Source: Amphiura filiformis (Eukaryota; Echinodermata; Ophiuroidea; Amphilepidida; Amphiuridae). Taken from it: a DNA stretch of 64,000 bases. The notes under the pieces are model-generated. The model was not told where the DNA came from. It made no database searches and worked only from the letters and a program-made list of their open reading frames with translations. Of this stretch, positions 12,120 through 24,831 are shown in pieces (within the stretch, counting starts at the first letter, position 1; every line of letters begins with the position of its first letter). The DNA is taken from assembly GCF_039555335.1 (NCBI RefSeq), contig NC_092642.1, positions 16,397,208-16,461,207 of the forward strand, written 5' to 3'. Position numbers and translations under genes: made by a program.

Positions 12120-12530
12120 AAATGGACTTTACAATCCATACCCGATGACCCCCCTTTTTTTTTTTTTTAGTTGCGGCTACCCAATGAACCCCTTTCTTTG
12201 GTTGCAGCTACCCATAACCCCCTTTTTTCTATAATAGCATCATCTAAATGCAACTAAACAATGCAGAAACTGTCCAATTTTGCTTCATTTTTTCACAATT
12301 ATGCCGAAAGTTTCAAAATTTTGCTACATTTTGTCACAATTTTCTACCCGATGACCCTTTCTTTAAATCATATACTCGATGACCCCCTTTTTTATTTTGT
12401 TTGTACCCAATGACCCCCCGTAGTTTTAAAAATAACGCTTTGTACCCGATATGCCCCTACTTCGCGACTCCGGTAGGCACATACCCGTCACTTCCAAAAT
12501 TGAGTGCCCCCCCCCCCCCCCCCCGAGGTT
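12120..12530. repeat. Low-complexity acccgatgacccc repeats and a C run
   Basis: Imperfect repeats of cccgatgacccccttttt alternate with T runs. A run of about 19 C lies near 12506-12524. There is no coding signal. Confidence 0.7.
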
Positions 12531-12624
12531 CAAGTTGGATACAAATGTGACTCAAAGACAGAGATATACCATATACACAATTATTGTTTAATTCTTGATG
12601 GTTTATTGATAGTAATAACAAAAT

Positions 12625-12875
12625 GTGACTCCTCGCCACAACTGAGCCCGGATGTCGCCAATCATCATTTTTGAGATATTCAACCAAAATATTCTGCTTG
12701 AAATTAGCTTTAAAATGATGTATATCATGTCTGTAGTACTTGACATTTAAGTAGTGAAAAATCAATAAAACAGTCAATAAATCCTTTATTTCCTATTGTT
12801 TATTGTTAAGTTCGATGGAGCATATCTCAATAGTGGCACTGGCGACATCCGGGCTCAGTTGTGGCGAGGAGTCAC
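12625..12875. mobile_element. Foldback element with perfect 36-bp inverted repeats
   Basis: 12625-12660 and 12840-12875 are exact reverse complements over 36 bases, beginning gtgactcctcgccacaactg and ending with its complement. A spacer of about 180 bp separates them. Perfect arms imply a recent insertion or gene conversion. Confidence 0.8.
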
Positions 12876-13369
12876 AAATATACTTACAAAATTGGATGCA
12901 AATATAAGTGATGATTGTAGTCATACAGTTATAACAAGATTAGAATGTACACGAATTTGTTTGCCTTATTAAGAAATACAGAAAGGTGTACAATAGAGTT
13001 GATAATGGTAATCATGGCTATGTGTCATTCTTTTGAAAATATGCAAGCTTCATAAGCATGTAATTGAAGATTCCGCATGTTTTGAAGGTGATAATGATAC
13101 TTTTTTGATAATTTTGGCTATGGAGCACGGGCCCAAAACGGGGAGGCTGTATAATTGCACGTCCCACGGCTGGTATACCAGAGGATGATTTAAGCACTTC
13201 CCAGCAAGTCTTGCGGTTAGCATAGCTGTGGGGGTGAACATGACACCACTGCCCGCCCACTGCATGCACACGTACACGTGCATGGTTAAATTTGAATTTG
13301 GACAGATATATTTACAATAAAAACACCTTCAAAAAGTTGGCCGATTTCACATTTTATTTTATCTTATCT

Positions 13370-13691
13370 ACAGAAGGTGTGATTTATCCTTCGTGCATAC
13401 ATCACTTTACATCTGAAATCGACCAAGTAATACAGAAGGTGTGAATTATCCTTCATGCATATATCACTTTAGATCTGAAATCGACCAAGTAATAATGACA
13501 CACGGGCAATTCTAAAACAACATCTTTTGCACAGAGTTCAATGGGATTTGAAAAGTAAAGTGGCAGTTGAAACTCTAGTGATAACACTTTTACAATGCAT
13601 CATGGGGCTTCCTTAAATCATCCTCTGGTTGAAACTCTAGTGATAACACTTTTACAGTGCATGATGGGGCTTCCTTAAATCATCCTCTGGG
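13370..13691. repeat. Two short tandem duplications
   Basis: A unit of about 62 bp with acagaaggtgtga and gaaatcgaccaagtaa is repeated at 13370 and 13433. A second unit of about 62 bp with gttgaaactctagtgataac is repeated at 13567 and 13629. Both pairs differ at only a few bases. Confidence 0.8.
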
Positions 13692-14760
13692 CTGGTACGT
13701 TCAATCTCAGCCCATTGTCATTTTGACAATTCAACAGGAAGGCCTGTTTCCATTGCTACATTCTTGATGTCTTATATTAAACGAAAGTACGATTGCCGGA
13801 TTCCGAATGATATTGTTGATTGTAACACATAATAAGTTCTATGTTAAAGCTTTGTTTTACATTACCTAATTACAATTGGGTGAACAATGTGTTCGTATGT
13901 TTACTGCGCTCTGTACAAAATAGAAGAATAACATTACATAAAACCCTCCACCACTAAATACTTACAAATTAATACATGAAGAAAATAATATTTAAACTGG
14001 ACTACTGCCTAACATTTTGTGTCTTGAGCTGTTTAAGGTGGTTATGCAGGCATTATAAAAGTGCTCTAAACAGATTAATTGAGTAGACCAAAGTACACTG
14101 ATCAATATGCCTTTTCGTTGGAATCAATCGGACATAGGCCTACGGTTTTCAAAATACATCAATTTATATTTTCTTTGTATCGTATTGTCTTTATCAATAA
14201 TCAATCAAGTCAATAAGCTAAAATGACTGGAGAAGCTCATTAACATATAATTTTTGCCAATATTTTGCTAAAAATCCATGCATAAATGTTCGGGGTACTT
14301 TTATTTTGCATAAATTTGCCCTGAAACTTGGTCAAAGTGTTTCTAATATGTTTTAATGTATTATATAGTGAAGGCCAAGTTCAATAATAAACAACATGTT
14401 TTACATCCGACTTATTCAAAACAAGGTGGAGGAAAGGGCATTTTATTTTTTAGAGCAGAATCGTGAATACCCATAATTATAGTTATTCTAGCATACACTA
14501 TGTCTGCACAAAAGAGGAGAAATCTTTTTATTTGTTATACTGACATATAGGACCCCCTTATTTATCTCAAAACATTCCTAAAGTGTTTCTAGTTTATTAG
14601 CAAGGCTATAGGAAGAATATTTGTTTTGTTAAAATAACTGACTTTCACAAAATACAAATTTAATTGAAGAAACCTCAACAAAGGAAACAAAGAAGACGTG
14701 AAACATGTTAATTTTGTTTATTTGGCCTAACTTAAGGGCTATATGTTTTACATCCTACAG
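13692..14760. other. AT-rich intergenic DNA, nothing recognised
   Basis: No open frame of interest, inverted repeat or tandem unit was noticed here. Confidence 0.5.
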
Positions 14761-14783
14761 CATTATCGTTGCTCAACAATGTA

Positions 14784-15300
14784 AAAACGTTTTTGTAACA
14801 TTCCTAAAACATTTTTGAAAACTTGGTACAAATTATTCTAAACAGAATGTTATTTTGGAGTTGCAAATATATTTTGAAAAACATGTTTGTCCAAGTATTT
14901 ACAATCACGTTTTTAAAATGTTTTCACGACCTTTATATAACGCGACATTTAAATGTTATTAAAATGTTTTACGTTTTTATAACATTCCAAAAACATTTTT
15001 GAAAACTTGGTACAAATCATTCTAAACAGAATGTTATTTTGGAGTTGAAAAAATATTTTGAAAAAAAAATGTTTGTCGAAGTATTTACAATCACGTTTTT
15101 AAAATGTTTTCACGACCTTTATATAATGCGACATTGAAATGTTATTAAAATGTTTTACGTTCTTATAACATTCCAAAAACATTTTTGAAAACTTTGTACA
15201 AATCATTCTAAACATAATGTTATTTTGGAGTTGAAAAATATTTTGAAAACGATGTTTGCTCCAAATATTTCGTTTTTATAAATATTTACAAATGAAGGTA
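14784..15300. repeat. Tandem repeat, about 183-bp unit, three copies
   Basis: aacattccaaaaacattttt followed by cattctaaacagaatg and a ttttaaaatgttttcacgac block recurs at about 14790, 14972 and 15156. Divergence of a few percent is visible. Confidence 0.85.
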
Positions 15301-16500
15301 AAATGTTTCTAGTAAATGGTTGAAATTTTAAACAGGGTCAGTCCATATCAAATCAACCAATTTCTGAAAAGTTCCCAGGTGACCCTCTCAGATTTTGATG
15401 AAATTCCATCAGAATATTCTTTTGTGGCCACAATGAACCCATACAAAATTTGGCTTCATAGGCCATGTCGTTTTTGAGAAATGGCCCTTTGAATTTTGGC
15501 CCGGACCCCCCCCTTTTTGGCACTCGCGAGTGTCATTGGTGATTTTACCAACTTTGGTGGCTCATAACTTCTTGTTCTGAACAGATATAAAGCTGCAATC
15601 TTGGATTCTAGCTAACCTTATGTCATATTTTCAGAATCTGGCTCTAAATTTCTGATATCTGCTTTCCTTTTTAATTTATGAGCACCCAAAGTTGGTCATT
15701 TATTCAACCGCAAGTGTGATTTTGTCATTTTGGGGGTCCCCTGGTGTCAAAAATATGTGGTCATATGACTCAAATGTCATAGATACATTGTCTATAGGTA
15801 CATATCTAAGCCCACAAGCAAGTTTGAGCAAATCAAACCATTAATGGACGAATGGGCGGTATACGAAGTTGGGTTCGGGTGAAAATTTGCTGGAGACCCC
15901 CCCTCTTTCAGACCAATGGTTGACCATGTTGACAGTTGAAACATGAATTGAAATTTACAGCCCTGAAACATACTTATGAGACCTACCTAGAAACAAAAAA
16001 TCAGCTTTGGTACTCAACTCCATCATAGTTAGATGGCAGCTTGAAAATAGGATGGAAAACCTACTATTTCTTGTCTAAGGGTGTTGAATTCAGCAACCAT
16101 GACAACAAAATCAGCAAAATTTGACCAAGTTTTTTCACAAGTGTCATATGAAATTTGTTCTGGGTGTGTTTTAGAGCCTAATAAACACATCTAGAGTGGT
16201 CTGTAATGTACGACCCAAAAATATGCACATATACTAAGTAAAATTTTGCATATTTTGTTGCCATGGTTGCCGAATTCAACACCCTTAAACAAGAAATAAC
16301 AGGTTTTTCTCCCTATTTTCAAGAGCCATCTAACTATGATGGAGTTGAGTATACCAAAGCTGAATTTTTGTTTCTAGGTAGGTCTCATAAGTATGTTTCA
16401 GATCTGTCAATTTCTACTCATGTTTGCTCCCAATATTTCGTTTTTATAAATATTTACAAATGAAGGTAAAATGTTTCTAGTAAATGGTTGAAATTTTAAA
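15243..16500. repeat. 1.1-kb foldback segment between 80-90-bp direct repeats
   Basis: atttcgtttttataaatatt through agtaaatggttgaaatttta occurs at 15243-15331 and again at 16419-16500 in the same orientation. Between them, 15950-16120 and 16255-16425 are inverted copies, both containing actccatcatagttagatgg or its complement. The direct repeats are far too long for a transposon target duplication. Confidence 0.75.
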
Positions 16501-16624
16501 TGTTTTTGCTTCCTAAGACTATGAATTTATTATTATACTCTGTTTGACCAAACTTCCTATTCAATCATGAGATGGAAATTTGTTTTTTAAGATGTATCCG
16601 GGAGTTGTATAACACTTTCAATTT

Positions 16625-16860
16625 TCATTTCATCACGCTCTAAAACAAACGATTTCTTATGTATTACTTTGTTTCGTGATGAAAATCGTGATGTTTTATT
16701 TCATCACTCACCAAAAATTGATTTCTTATGTATTACTTTGTTTCGTGATGAAAACCGTGATGTTTTATTTCATCATCACGCTCTAAAACAAACGATTTCT
16801 TATGCATTATATTTGTTTTGTGATGAAAATCGTGATGTTTTATTTCATCACGCTCTAAAC
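16625..16860. repeat. Tandem repeat, about 70-80-bp unit, three copies
   Basis: aacgatttcttatgtattac followed by cgtgatgaaaatcgtgatg and ttttatttcatcac is repeated three times. It resembles the tgatgaaaa-containing array at 18905-19960 in style only. Confidence 0.8.
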
Positions 16861-16935
16861 AATAATTATAGTTACATGCATTTTAAGAAAAAAATCTTAT
16901 TAAAACAGTATGTTGTTTAGAAAAAATGTAGAAAG

Positions 16936-17013
<78 letters not shown>
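16936..17013. repeat. (GAT)n microsatellite
   Basis: About 26 uninterrupted GAT triplets. An open frame through it would be poly-Asp and is not a gene. Confidence 0.95.
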
Positions 17014-17014
<1 letters not shown>

Positions 17015-17278
17015 AATGTCTCCAAAAGTGTTCCGGGTTTTTTTTCTTGCCCTAAATCGTGCGTATATCTATCAAATAAGGCACTTCAATAATCAATAAT
17101 CAGTCCCGCGACGGTCTCCGCTAACTAGCTACTAACTTGGGTTATGGGCGCTGATTTTCATGTTCACTGTCACTTACTCATCAGCGAAGTACGACCCTTT
17201 GTCAATCACCTTCAGTACCCCATTTCGGCATACTATATAAGAAACTCATCATGATGATCGAACAGAGAGTACTTTAAA

Positions 17279-18310
17279 TGTAGCTTGTACCGTTTTCGTG
17301 TGGCATTCTTCAGAAGTGAGCGGTCCATGATGCAGTCATGTCTACAGTAGAATTCATCTCGACCTTTGCAGGACTTAACCCCATTAAAAGCTATTAAACC
17401 AAGATAACACTCATTGAAACAGCTCAACTGATTAAATCGGATCTTCTCTGGTTGTGCACAAGTGACTGTTTTCATGTGCGATATCACAATAAAGCTGGTA
17501 TTCATAGCTTCAGTTGGGTAACCGATTACAAAGGAAACGAAAGGAAACAATGTTATGTGTGGCTTTGTTCACGAAATCAGACAATGTCGTGCTTTTTGTA
17601 AACCAGCATTCTTGAAAATGAGCAACATAATGATTTTTGACTTAACACGGTTTAGAAATAATTTCTTCATATTTTTGGTGTTATCTGTCGTTTACATGTC
17701 CTTCCTAAAACACAAAAGTACGACCCTCTCCAAACACCTAAATTAGCTAAAAATTTAGGACATGTTACAAAACTTTATTTTCTAGAACCTATTTAGAATA
17801 ATTTAAATGTAGCTTTTACCGGTTTTTTTTGTGGCATCCTTCAGAAGTGAGCGGTCCGATACCAATATTTTCGGTCAAATCTCCATTCAAATAACACGGG
17901 GAGTTGGCTAGCTATGCCTTGCCCTCACTCATATTTTACAAAAGTACGACCATTTCTGAACATCTAACCTAGCTGTAATTTTAGGTCATGTTAGAGAAAT
18001 ATATTTGCTAGAAGTTTTGGAGAATAAATAAAATATTGGCTGGTTATTTTTCACACAGTGATGTTAACTAGGCAAGTGTCCATTCTCCCAACATACATCA
18101 TTTGTAGGGGTCACGCGTCAATGGTGAGAGCACTGTGTATTGTGTATAGGAAAACGGACAGTAACTGCAGTATGCCGTTTACCAAAATTTTCGGTCAAAT
18201 CTCCATTCAATTAACACGGGAGTTGGCTAGCTATGCCTTGCCCTCACTCACTATTTTACCAAAGTACCAAATTTCTGAACATCTAACCTATAGCTGTAAT
18301 TTTAGGTCAT
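17279..18310. repeat. Locally duplicated intergenic segments
   Basis: cttcagaagtgagcggtcc occurs near 17309 and 17841. A block with tttcggtcaaatctccattc and agttggctagctatgccttg occurs at 17869-17938 and 18192-18260. No gene was recognised. A cysteine-containing minus-strand frame at 17233-17550 overlaps the duplicated part and is not supported. Confidence 0.65.
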
Positions 18311-18331
18311 GTACTTTTAATATTGGCCGGT

Positions 18332-18352
18332 TAACCCTAACCCTAACCCTAC
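18332..18352. repeat. Short interstitial telomere-like (ccctaa)3
   Basis: ttaaccctaaccctaaccc is present as three units only, so it is probably incidental and not a chromosome end. Confidence 0.8.
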
Positions 18353-18599
18353 CACAATATAGGCCTACTGCCGGCCATTTTGAAAAAGTCCACTGAACCA
18401 ATGTAGATACATTTTATGCAAAAAACCCGGCAAAAAAGCTTTCCGGATTCGGTTTCAGCAGCCAAAATGGCTATAGAATCCACTCGTCTAATAAATGATT
18501 TGCAAAAAATGCTATCATTTGCCCAGGTACGGTAGGCCTATTGTGCAAAATTTTACTAAACAGCAGAGTAAAATCTTTCCCCTTACTCAACACCGGGTA

Positions 18600-18790
18600 A
18601 TTTTACTCAATTCATGTGATGTTTGGTTTATAATGTGATTTTTGGTTTACATTGTGATATTTTGGTTTAAAATGTGATTTTGATCAAAAATTAGTTTTTG
18701 GTCTAAAATGTGCTTTTTGATCAATAATTTGATTTTTTTGTTGGTCAAAAATCAAAAATGTGACTTTTGGTCAAAATTAATGTGATTTTT
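18600..18790. repeat. Degenerate tgtgatttttggt repeats
   Basis: Roughly ten imperfect repeats of an 18-25-bp word built on tgtgatttttggtttaaaa. Confidence 0.65.
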
Positions 18791-18814
18791 GGGTTGGAAG
18801 GTGTTTTTACATAT

Positions 18815-18899
18815 CTTACTTGTCACCAATGCGCTATAATTTTGGAGAAAAATGCAAAAATAGGCACAAAATTGGCCAGGGGTGTAGTACCCCTTAAGG
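18815..18899 (-). repeat. MITE family C, half copy
   Basis: ttttggagaaaaatgcaaaa and ggggtgtagtaccccttaa match the right end of the full copy at 31307-31529. The left half is missing. Confidence 0.75.
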
Positions 18900-18904
18900 A
18901 AAGT

Positions 18905-19960
18905 TAAAATGAGAAAGAATCCTCACTTTGCAGTTTTTATGTTTCTTATTATTTTGTGATGATAAAAGTAAGGATATTTTAACACTTTAGAAATTTCTCG
19001 TTTGTTATGTTTCTTATTACTTTGTGAGGAAAAGTAAGGAATTTTTGTATTACTTTGGAAATTTTTCACTTGTTATCATCATGTTTTGTGATGACAACAG
19101 TGAGAATTATTTTCATCATTTCGCCAACTTCTCATTTGTTATGTTTAACGTTTCTTATTATTTTGTGAGGAAAAAGTGAGGATTTTTTATCACTTTGGAA
19201 TGTTTTCATTTGTTATATTTCTTATTATTTTGTGATGAAAAAAGTTGTTCATTACGACGCCAATTTTTCATTCATTTTTTTAAATTATTTTGTGATGAGA
19301 TACGTGAGGATTTCTATCACATTCGAAATATAATTAGATATGGCACGATTTGGGGAGAAATTTTGGCACCTATTTTTGGACATCATAATAATTCATCACT
19401 TTTTTCATCACTTTGAAAACAATATTACAAAATGCAATCAAACAATATCAAGGCATGGAATAATAATATTAAATTTCTCAATCCATGGGCTTAAAGCAAC
19501 ATTGTACATTATACAGAAAATTTAAAAAAAATCCGAAGTAATTTCAAAATCTTTTTTCCATACAAAATATTGTGAAACGTAACAAATGAAAAATTTGCGA
19601 AGTGATGAAAAAATCCTCACTTTTGTCATCACAAAATGATAGAAAACATTAAAAATCAAAAATATAAAAGTAGTAAAAATCCTCACTTTTTTCACCAGAA
19701 AAATATAAGAAACATAATAAATAAAAATTTGCAAAGTTATGACAAAATTCTCACTTTTTTCCTCACAAAATATTAAAAGACATAAAAATTCAAAATGTGC
19801 AAAAGTGATGAAAAACTATCACTTTTCCTCACAAACTATAAATAAGAAACATAACAAATGAAAAAATTACAAAGTGATGAAAAAATCCTCACTTTTGTCA
19901 TCACAAAATATTAATAAGAAACATACCAAATGAAAATATTACAAAGTTATAAAAATTTCG
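18905..19960. repeat. 1-kb inverted array of short tandem units
   Basis: The left arm (about 18905-19330) has five or six copies of a unit of about 75-90 bp: cttattattttgtgatgaaa, gtgaggattttt, cactttggaaattttt. The right arm (about 19540-19960) has the reverse complement of the same unit, again five or six copies (aaatcctcacttttgtcatc). A 200-bp spacer holds aaatgcaatcaaacaatatc. Arms and units both diverge by several percent. Confidence 0.85.
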
Positions 19961-20676
19961 GGTTGGTACAATTTGTGACCCTAACTTCTCATACCCGACT
20001 TTTCAACCTAAAAATTTCAGCCAATATGGTACATATTTTCTAATGATTTAAGCAAAATATTTTTTTTTAATTCTCAACCCAACTTAACTAAATAACAAAA
20101 ACTGATGCTAAACTTAAAATGTGTATCCATTATTTAAATTCAATCAATCCCGGAAATTAAGCATGTTATTAAAACCCTAAGCCACGATGGGTAGATTTGT
20201 TTTATACCAGATCAGCTATAATGCGTATAATAAAGGCTACTGCATGGAGGTGAGGTTTATGACCAAGAAATGTAAATATTGACTTTCCCTCTATGTGTGT
20301 CATCACATGAACAATTACGTAATCGTATTGACTTTTGTTGAACCATGGTTGAACTTGTTAAAAGGTCAGTGAACTCATCATCACTCCTGCCAGAGACCAT
20401 TTTCTCGGGGGGGGGGGTGCCCTGTGCAAGGCAACATGATTCAGCTTTGGCCCTTCAGATCTGTAACCTAACTTTTCCAAGCTGTCCCAAAAATCTCTTT
20501 TCCCGTGAAAATTTGCTATCAATGCTAAAATGCGCAGGTGGATACCGGAGCCAGGGGCCAAAATTTCCACATCGCATCGTTCAACTAAAAAACATTAATT
20601 ACCAGGACAAATGCGCGCGAAAAAATTGCAATGAACAAAATAATCATGTGCCATAAAATCGTGCCAAAGCCCACCC

Positions 20677-21448
20677 CTAGGGGAAAGTGGGGTAACCCCG
20701 GGCACCTTTCGTTAAGGCTACACAGGTTCAAGATTAAATAAAGTTCATCAGTGAAAATCACATCAATGCAAAGTAGGAGTAATGTTCTAACTAGCAACCA
20801 GTTTTTAATAACTCAATATCTCTAGTTAATAAGTTATAATTAAAAACAAAATGGAAAAAAACTTGGGGTAATGCCGGACACGGGGTAATCCCGGACACAT
20901 GATTGTTGCTAAGAGGGAAAGTGGAGTAGGATGATAATCCCCTGAATGTATTAGGTACTTCTGTTACCTCAAGCATACAACTATGGAGGCTGTTGTTGTT
21001 GTATATATTTTTCGAAATAGCAAGTGTCCGGCATTACCCCATCTGTATAGAGACGCATGTGTGTCCGGGATTACCCCTCACGGTCCCGATTTATTTGTTC
21101 AGTGCTTGTTCTACTTATCCATTTTTAAGATACCAAAATTCATACATCCAGCTAACAATCAAGTATCAAACATAATTTTCATCCATACTTTATCTGTGTC
21201 TCTTGTCGCATTAACTGTCACCCAGCTAATAAATCACTTTTCAGATAAAAAGTCAAAATGACAATTTCTGTTTTTCGTAATTTTCACAAAGAAAGGCGAG
21301 ACCCAAAGCGCTGGTAGTAGTACACGTGAGATACACTTTGAGGTAGCTAATACCCTAAGGTAGTATAATAGTGCCACCCTTCTCCGTTTAGCTGCAATCG
21401 ACGTGTCCGGGATTCCCCACAGTCCGGCATTACCCCACTTTCCCCTAT
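20677..21448. mobile_element. Foldback MITE with taggggaaagtggggtaa ends
   Basis: The left end is taggggaaagtggggtaa and the right end is ttaccccactttccccta, exact inverted copies. Subterminal ccgggcac/gtgtccggg words repeat several times inside (ggggtaatgccggacac). It has no coding sequence. Confidence 0.85.
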
Positions 21449-21821
21449 AACCAAAGTCTTCCTTAAAGAACTAATATCACTTTCAAAACATACTGAATCT
21501 TCAATTATTAGGGGGGGGGCTGAAAAATATGTAGGGGGGGGGGGGTTATAAAATTTTGGAGTTCTGAATATAGGGGGATTCAAAAGTTTTGGGTGTATGA
21601 AGAGGGAGGTTAAAAAGTTTTTGTGCACTTAGAGGGGGGGCTGTAAAAACATTAGCAACATTAGTCCTGAAGCAAAAAATAAAGAATAGCCTGCAATATT
21701 TTCGTAAATGTTCCAGTATTAAAAACCAAAACAAAAGTTCATTCCAGATAAGGGTATTTATTTGATACAGTTAACATAATTTAACTACGTCCACGCCTAA
21801 ACGCAAAACCTGCTATTTTTG

Positions 21822-22900
21822 AACTACGTCTGCGCCGACATAAAACCAAGACCTACGGTCCAAACACTGCATGTAGCAGCAAAACACTCAAACACTTCTG
21901 GTATCAAACACAAAACAACATACCATCCCAATTCAACTTCAACGGGGACAAATCCCCTCCAACACTGCGTCCATGCCCCATTTATAAAATCACCCATTTT
22001 AATTACGACCACACCCAAAGCCCAAACATGCTAAATTTCGACTACGTCTGCGCCGACATTAAACCAGGACCTATACTTTGTCCAATTTACATGTACCAAC
22101 AACAAATTCAAACACTATCAAACACAAAACAACATCTTGTAGGCCTACTCCTTCAACGCCATTGGGGGACAAATCCCCCCGCAATACTGCGTCCACGCTC
22201 CATTTTTAAAATCACCACTTTTAACTACGTCCACGCCCAAACGCAAAATCTGCCATTTTCAACTACGGCTGCGCCGACTGCGCCGACTTAAAAACCAAGA
22301 CCTATGTCCAACATACTGTTCATGTACTGCCAGTCTGCCACCACATTCACACACAATTTAACATATTATACTAATTCAACATCATGGGCACAAATCCCCA
22401 AACACTATGTCCCATTCATAAAATCACCAATTTTATCCACGTCCAAGCCCAAAGCCCAAACCTGTTAATTTTCAGCTACGTCTGCGCCGACTACGCCGAC
22501 ATAAAAACTAGACATAGAATTTGTCCTAGTAGGCCTATACATGTACCAACAACTAATTCAAATACAATCACACAAAAAAATACCACATCTTGAACTCCTT
22601 CAACGGTATAACGGGGACAAATCCCCCCGCAATACTACGTCCACGCCCCATTTTTAAAAACCTGTCAATTTTCAACTACGTCTGCGCCGACTGCGCCTTG
22701 TTAAAAACCGACACCTAGGGCCTATAGGCCTACTCCCGAGTAGTACCAGCAAACATACTTCCTTTGTTTCATCTGCAACTTAAATAACGCATCTACGCTG
22801 CATTGATCAACCCGCCAATTTAAACTGCGTCCACGTCAAACGCCAACTCTGTCGGTTTTTCGACTACGTCTGCGCCAACTGCGCCCACAAAAAAACCAAG
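21822..22900. repeat. Satellite-like tandem array, locus 2
   Basis: Six units with a period of about 190-220 bp start near 21822, 22039, 22259, 22473, 22673 and 22861. Each opens with actacgtctgcgccgac and a taaaaccaagacctat-like block, followed by variable sequence with caaatcccc words. The same head sequence occurs inverted at 11438-11785, 10 kb away. Units are divergent, so the array is not young. Confidence 0.88.
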
Positions 22901-23233
22901 ACCTATACTTAGTCTCCAGAATAACACACTCACAACATTACCATACACCCGGACCATACACAAATCATTAAAACAGAATACCCCACTCAAGCACAAAACA
23001 CCCTATTCCAATACATACAAACATGTTACAACTTTATACAACTATACCCCCGAGAGGGGTATTCTGTAGTTACTCCCGTCAGTTAGCTTCAAAATACCAA
23101 AATTTTTCGCGCACAATTGTACCATACAAATATTCTGTCGCAAAAAGGTGCTCGATTGACTATACTTCAATTTTTTTTCCAACTCCATCCCCCTCCCCCC
23201 CAATGTCAAAAAGAAATCTACGCCACTGGTTCA

Positions 23234-23685
23234 CAGGGCCCGATTTACCATTGGGTCGCATGACGGGCCCATGGCCCTCAAATTGCCCAAAAAAGTACCC
23301 TGTGTATCTTCCTTTTTAGGCCCGAAACCATGTTTTGGGCCAAAATATGGTAAAATTGCACAATATGCGCGCATTGGCCCGTGATACAATGTATAGCACC
23401 CCCGGATAGCACCCAGCAAAATTCACCTTCATTTAGGGCTAAAATAGTCTGAAATTTATTTTTTCGTACACTTCGCGCCCAAATGCAGTAAAATCTCCAA
23501 GCAAAATCTATATGCTCGTCTCTCTCTCAATTGTAATTTGCTCATCCCGCCGCCCGTCGATCTTATACCTAAACCAAAACTTGGCCACTTGAGTGCATGC
23601 ATGCGCCTTCCTCAGGGTGAGTTTGGGGGTTTCCAAATTTTGGCGTGGCCCATGGGTCCCCAAAAAGGTAAATCCGGCCCTGAAA
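23234..23685. mobile_element. Foldback MITE, cagggcc ends
   Basis: The left end reads cagggcccgatttacc and the right end aggtaaatccggccctg, with subterminal gggcccatggccc and ggcccatgggtcc. A fragment of the same family lies at 1855-2195. Confidence 0.8.
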
Positions 23686-24077
23686 GTGATAATTAGAAAA
23701 CAACAAATCATTCCATTCAATGTGACGCAAAATTGCTAGATGTCAAATCTGTATATCTTTGAAACAAGAAGCAAATTATAATTAAAAGCGTCATAGAATT
23801 TGTTGATATTTTGATATTTGTATTTTCATATGTGCTGATGACAAAATCAGAAATATAAATCTGTCAGATTCCAAAAATTGTTTTCTGCAAATTTTATCAC
23901 AGGCTTCATGGGCTAAAAAAAAAAAAAAATCGAAATGTTACTTTATCTCGGTCATAAAAAATCGTTCATAGAATTTGTTTGTTTTATGACATATGTTATA
24001 TGTACTATCATACCAGGCCTAACACCTCCTCCACTTCACGGCAAGGTGGGCGGGGGGTGCCCAGGATCATGTTGAAT
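23686..24077. other. Intergenic, nothing recognised
   Basis: AT-rich with a 13-A run near 23917. No repeat partner or coding signal was seen in the window. Confidence 0.45.
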
Positions 24078-24831
24078 ACAGGGTGTCCCTGAAAGAACTG
24101 TATCGTGAATGCTTGGGCATTTTAACACCATAACTAAACATAACTAAATAACTGATGTGGTTGAGGAATAAATCAACTCGGGAAATCAACTATCACATAC
24201 TTTTTGAATTTTGACAATTGACCACACCGTTCTTGAAATTAAAAAAATTTACGCAACTCCCTCATTATTGTCAAACCTTTCCACCATGTCCACGGTTTCA
24301 AATATCAATCAATGATCTGTATTCGGAGTGATAAATCACTGCGCATGAGGCGTCTATTGTCACTGATAGATATTTGACTCGTCCGAACGGATTGAAAATG
24401 AGGTAGTTTCATAAAATTCGAATACGGAGAGGTCAATTCGCTGTCGATTGACGTAATAATCGGATTAACTACCATAGCAATATGTTAAAACGATTTTTGA
24501 ATATATTGCGCTGCACCAGCTTCATATAGCATAATTCATATCATGCTGATCACTCCCACCTGTAAGATCATTATTGTATTCAATCTATGATTGCAGACAT
24601 ACACAGGTGATGAGTGCAACCTGCTTGTAGTGCAGCGTGATATATTCAAAAATTGTTTGAAGCTATTGCTATGGTAGTTAATCCGATTATTACATCACTT
24701 CGACAGCGAAATTCAAATAGTGATAGCTGATATATTCCTCAACCACATCGCTTAAGTTTGGTTTATGACTACGTTAAAATACCAAAGAAATTCAGTTTCC
24801 GACGATACAGTTCTTTCAGGGACACCCTGTA
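24078..24831. mobile_element. Long foldback element, acagggtgtccctgaaag ends
   Basis: The left end acagggtgtccctgaaagaa and the right end ttctttcagggacaccctgt are inverted copies extending about 28 bp. The inside is also palindromic: attaactaccatagcaatat near 24470 pairs with the block near 24660-24690. TA lies at both junctions, consistent with a Tc1/mariner-type target site. A relative lies at 45615-45960. Confidence 0.85.

Noticed and set aside
16910-17092. Poly-Asp frame
   Set aside because: Translation of a GAT microsatellite.
17233-17550. Cysteine-containing 105-codon minus-strand frame
   Set aside because: No family recognised and part of it lies in a locally duplicated non-coding segment.
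18332-18352. Telomere or chromosome end
   Set aside because: Only three ccctaa units with ordinary sequence on both sides.
16625-19960. CRISPR-like array
   Set aside because: Repeats and intervening sequences are both repeated, units are in two orientations, and the genome is eukaryotic.
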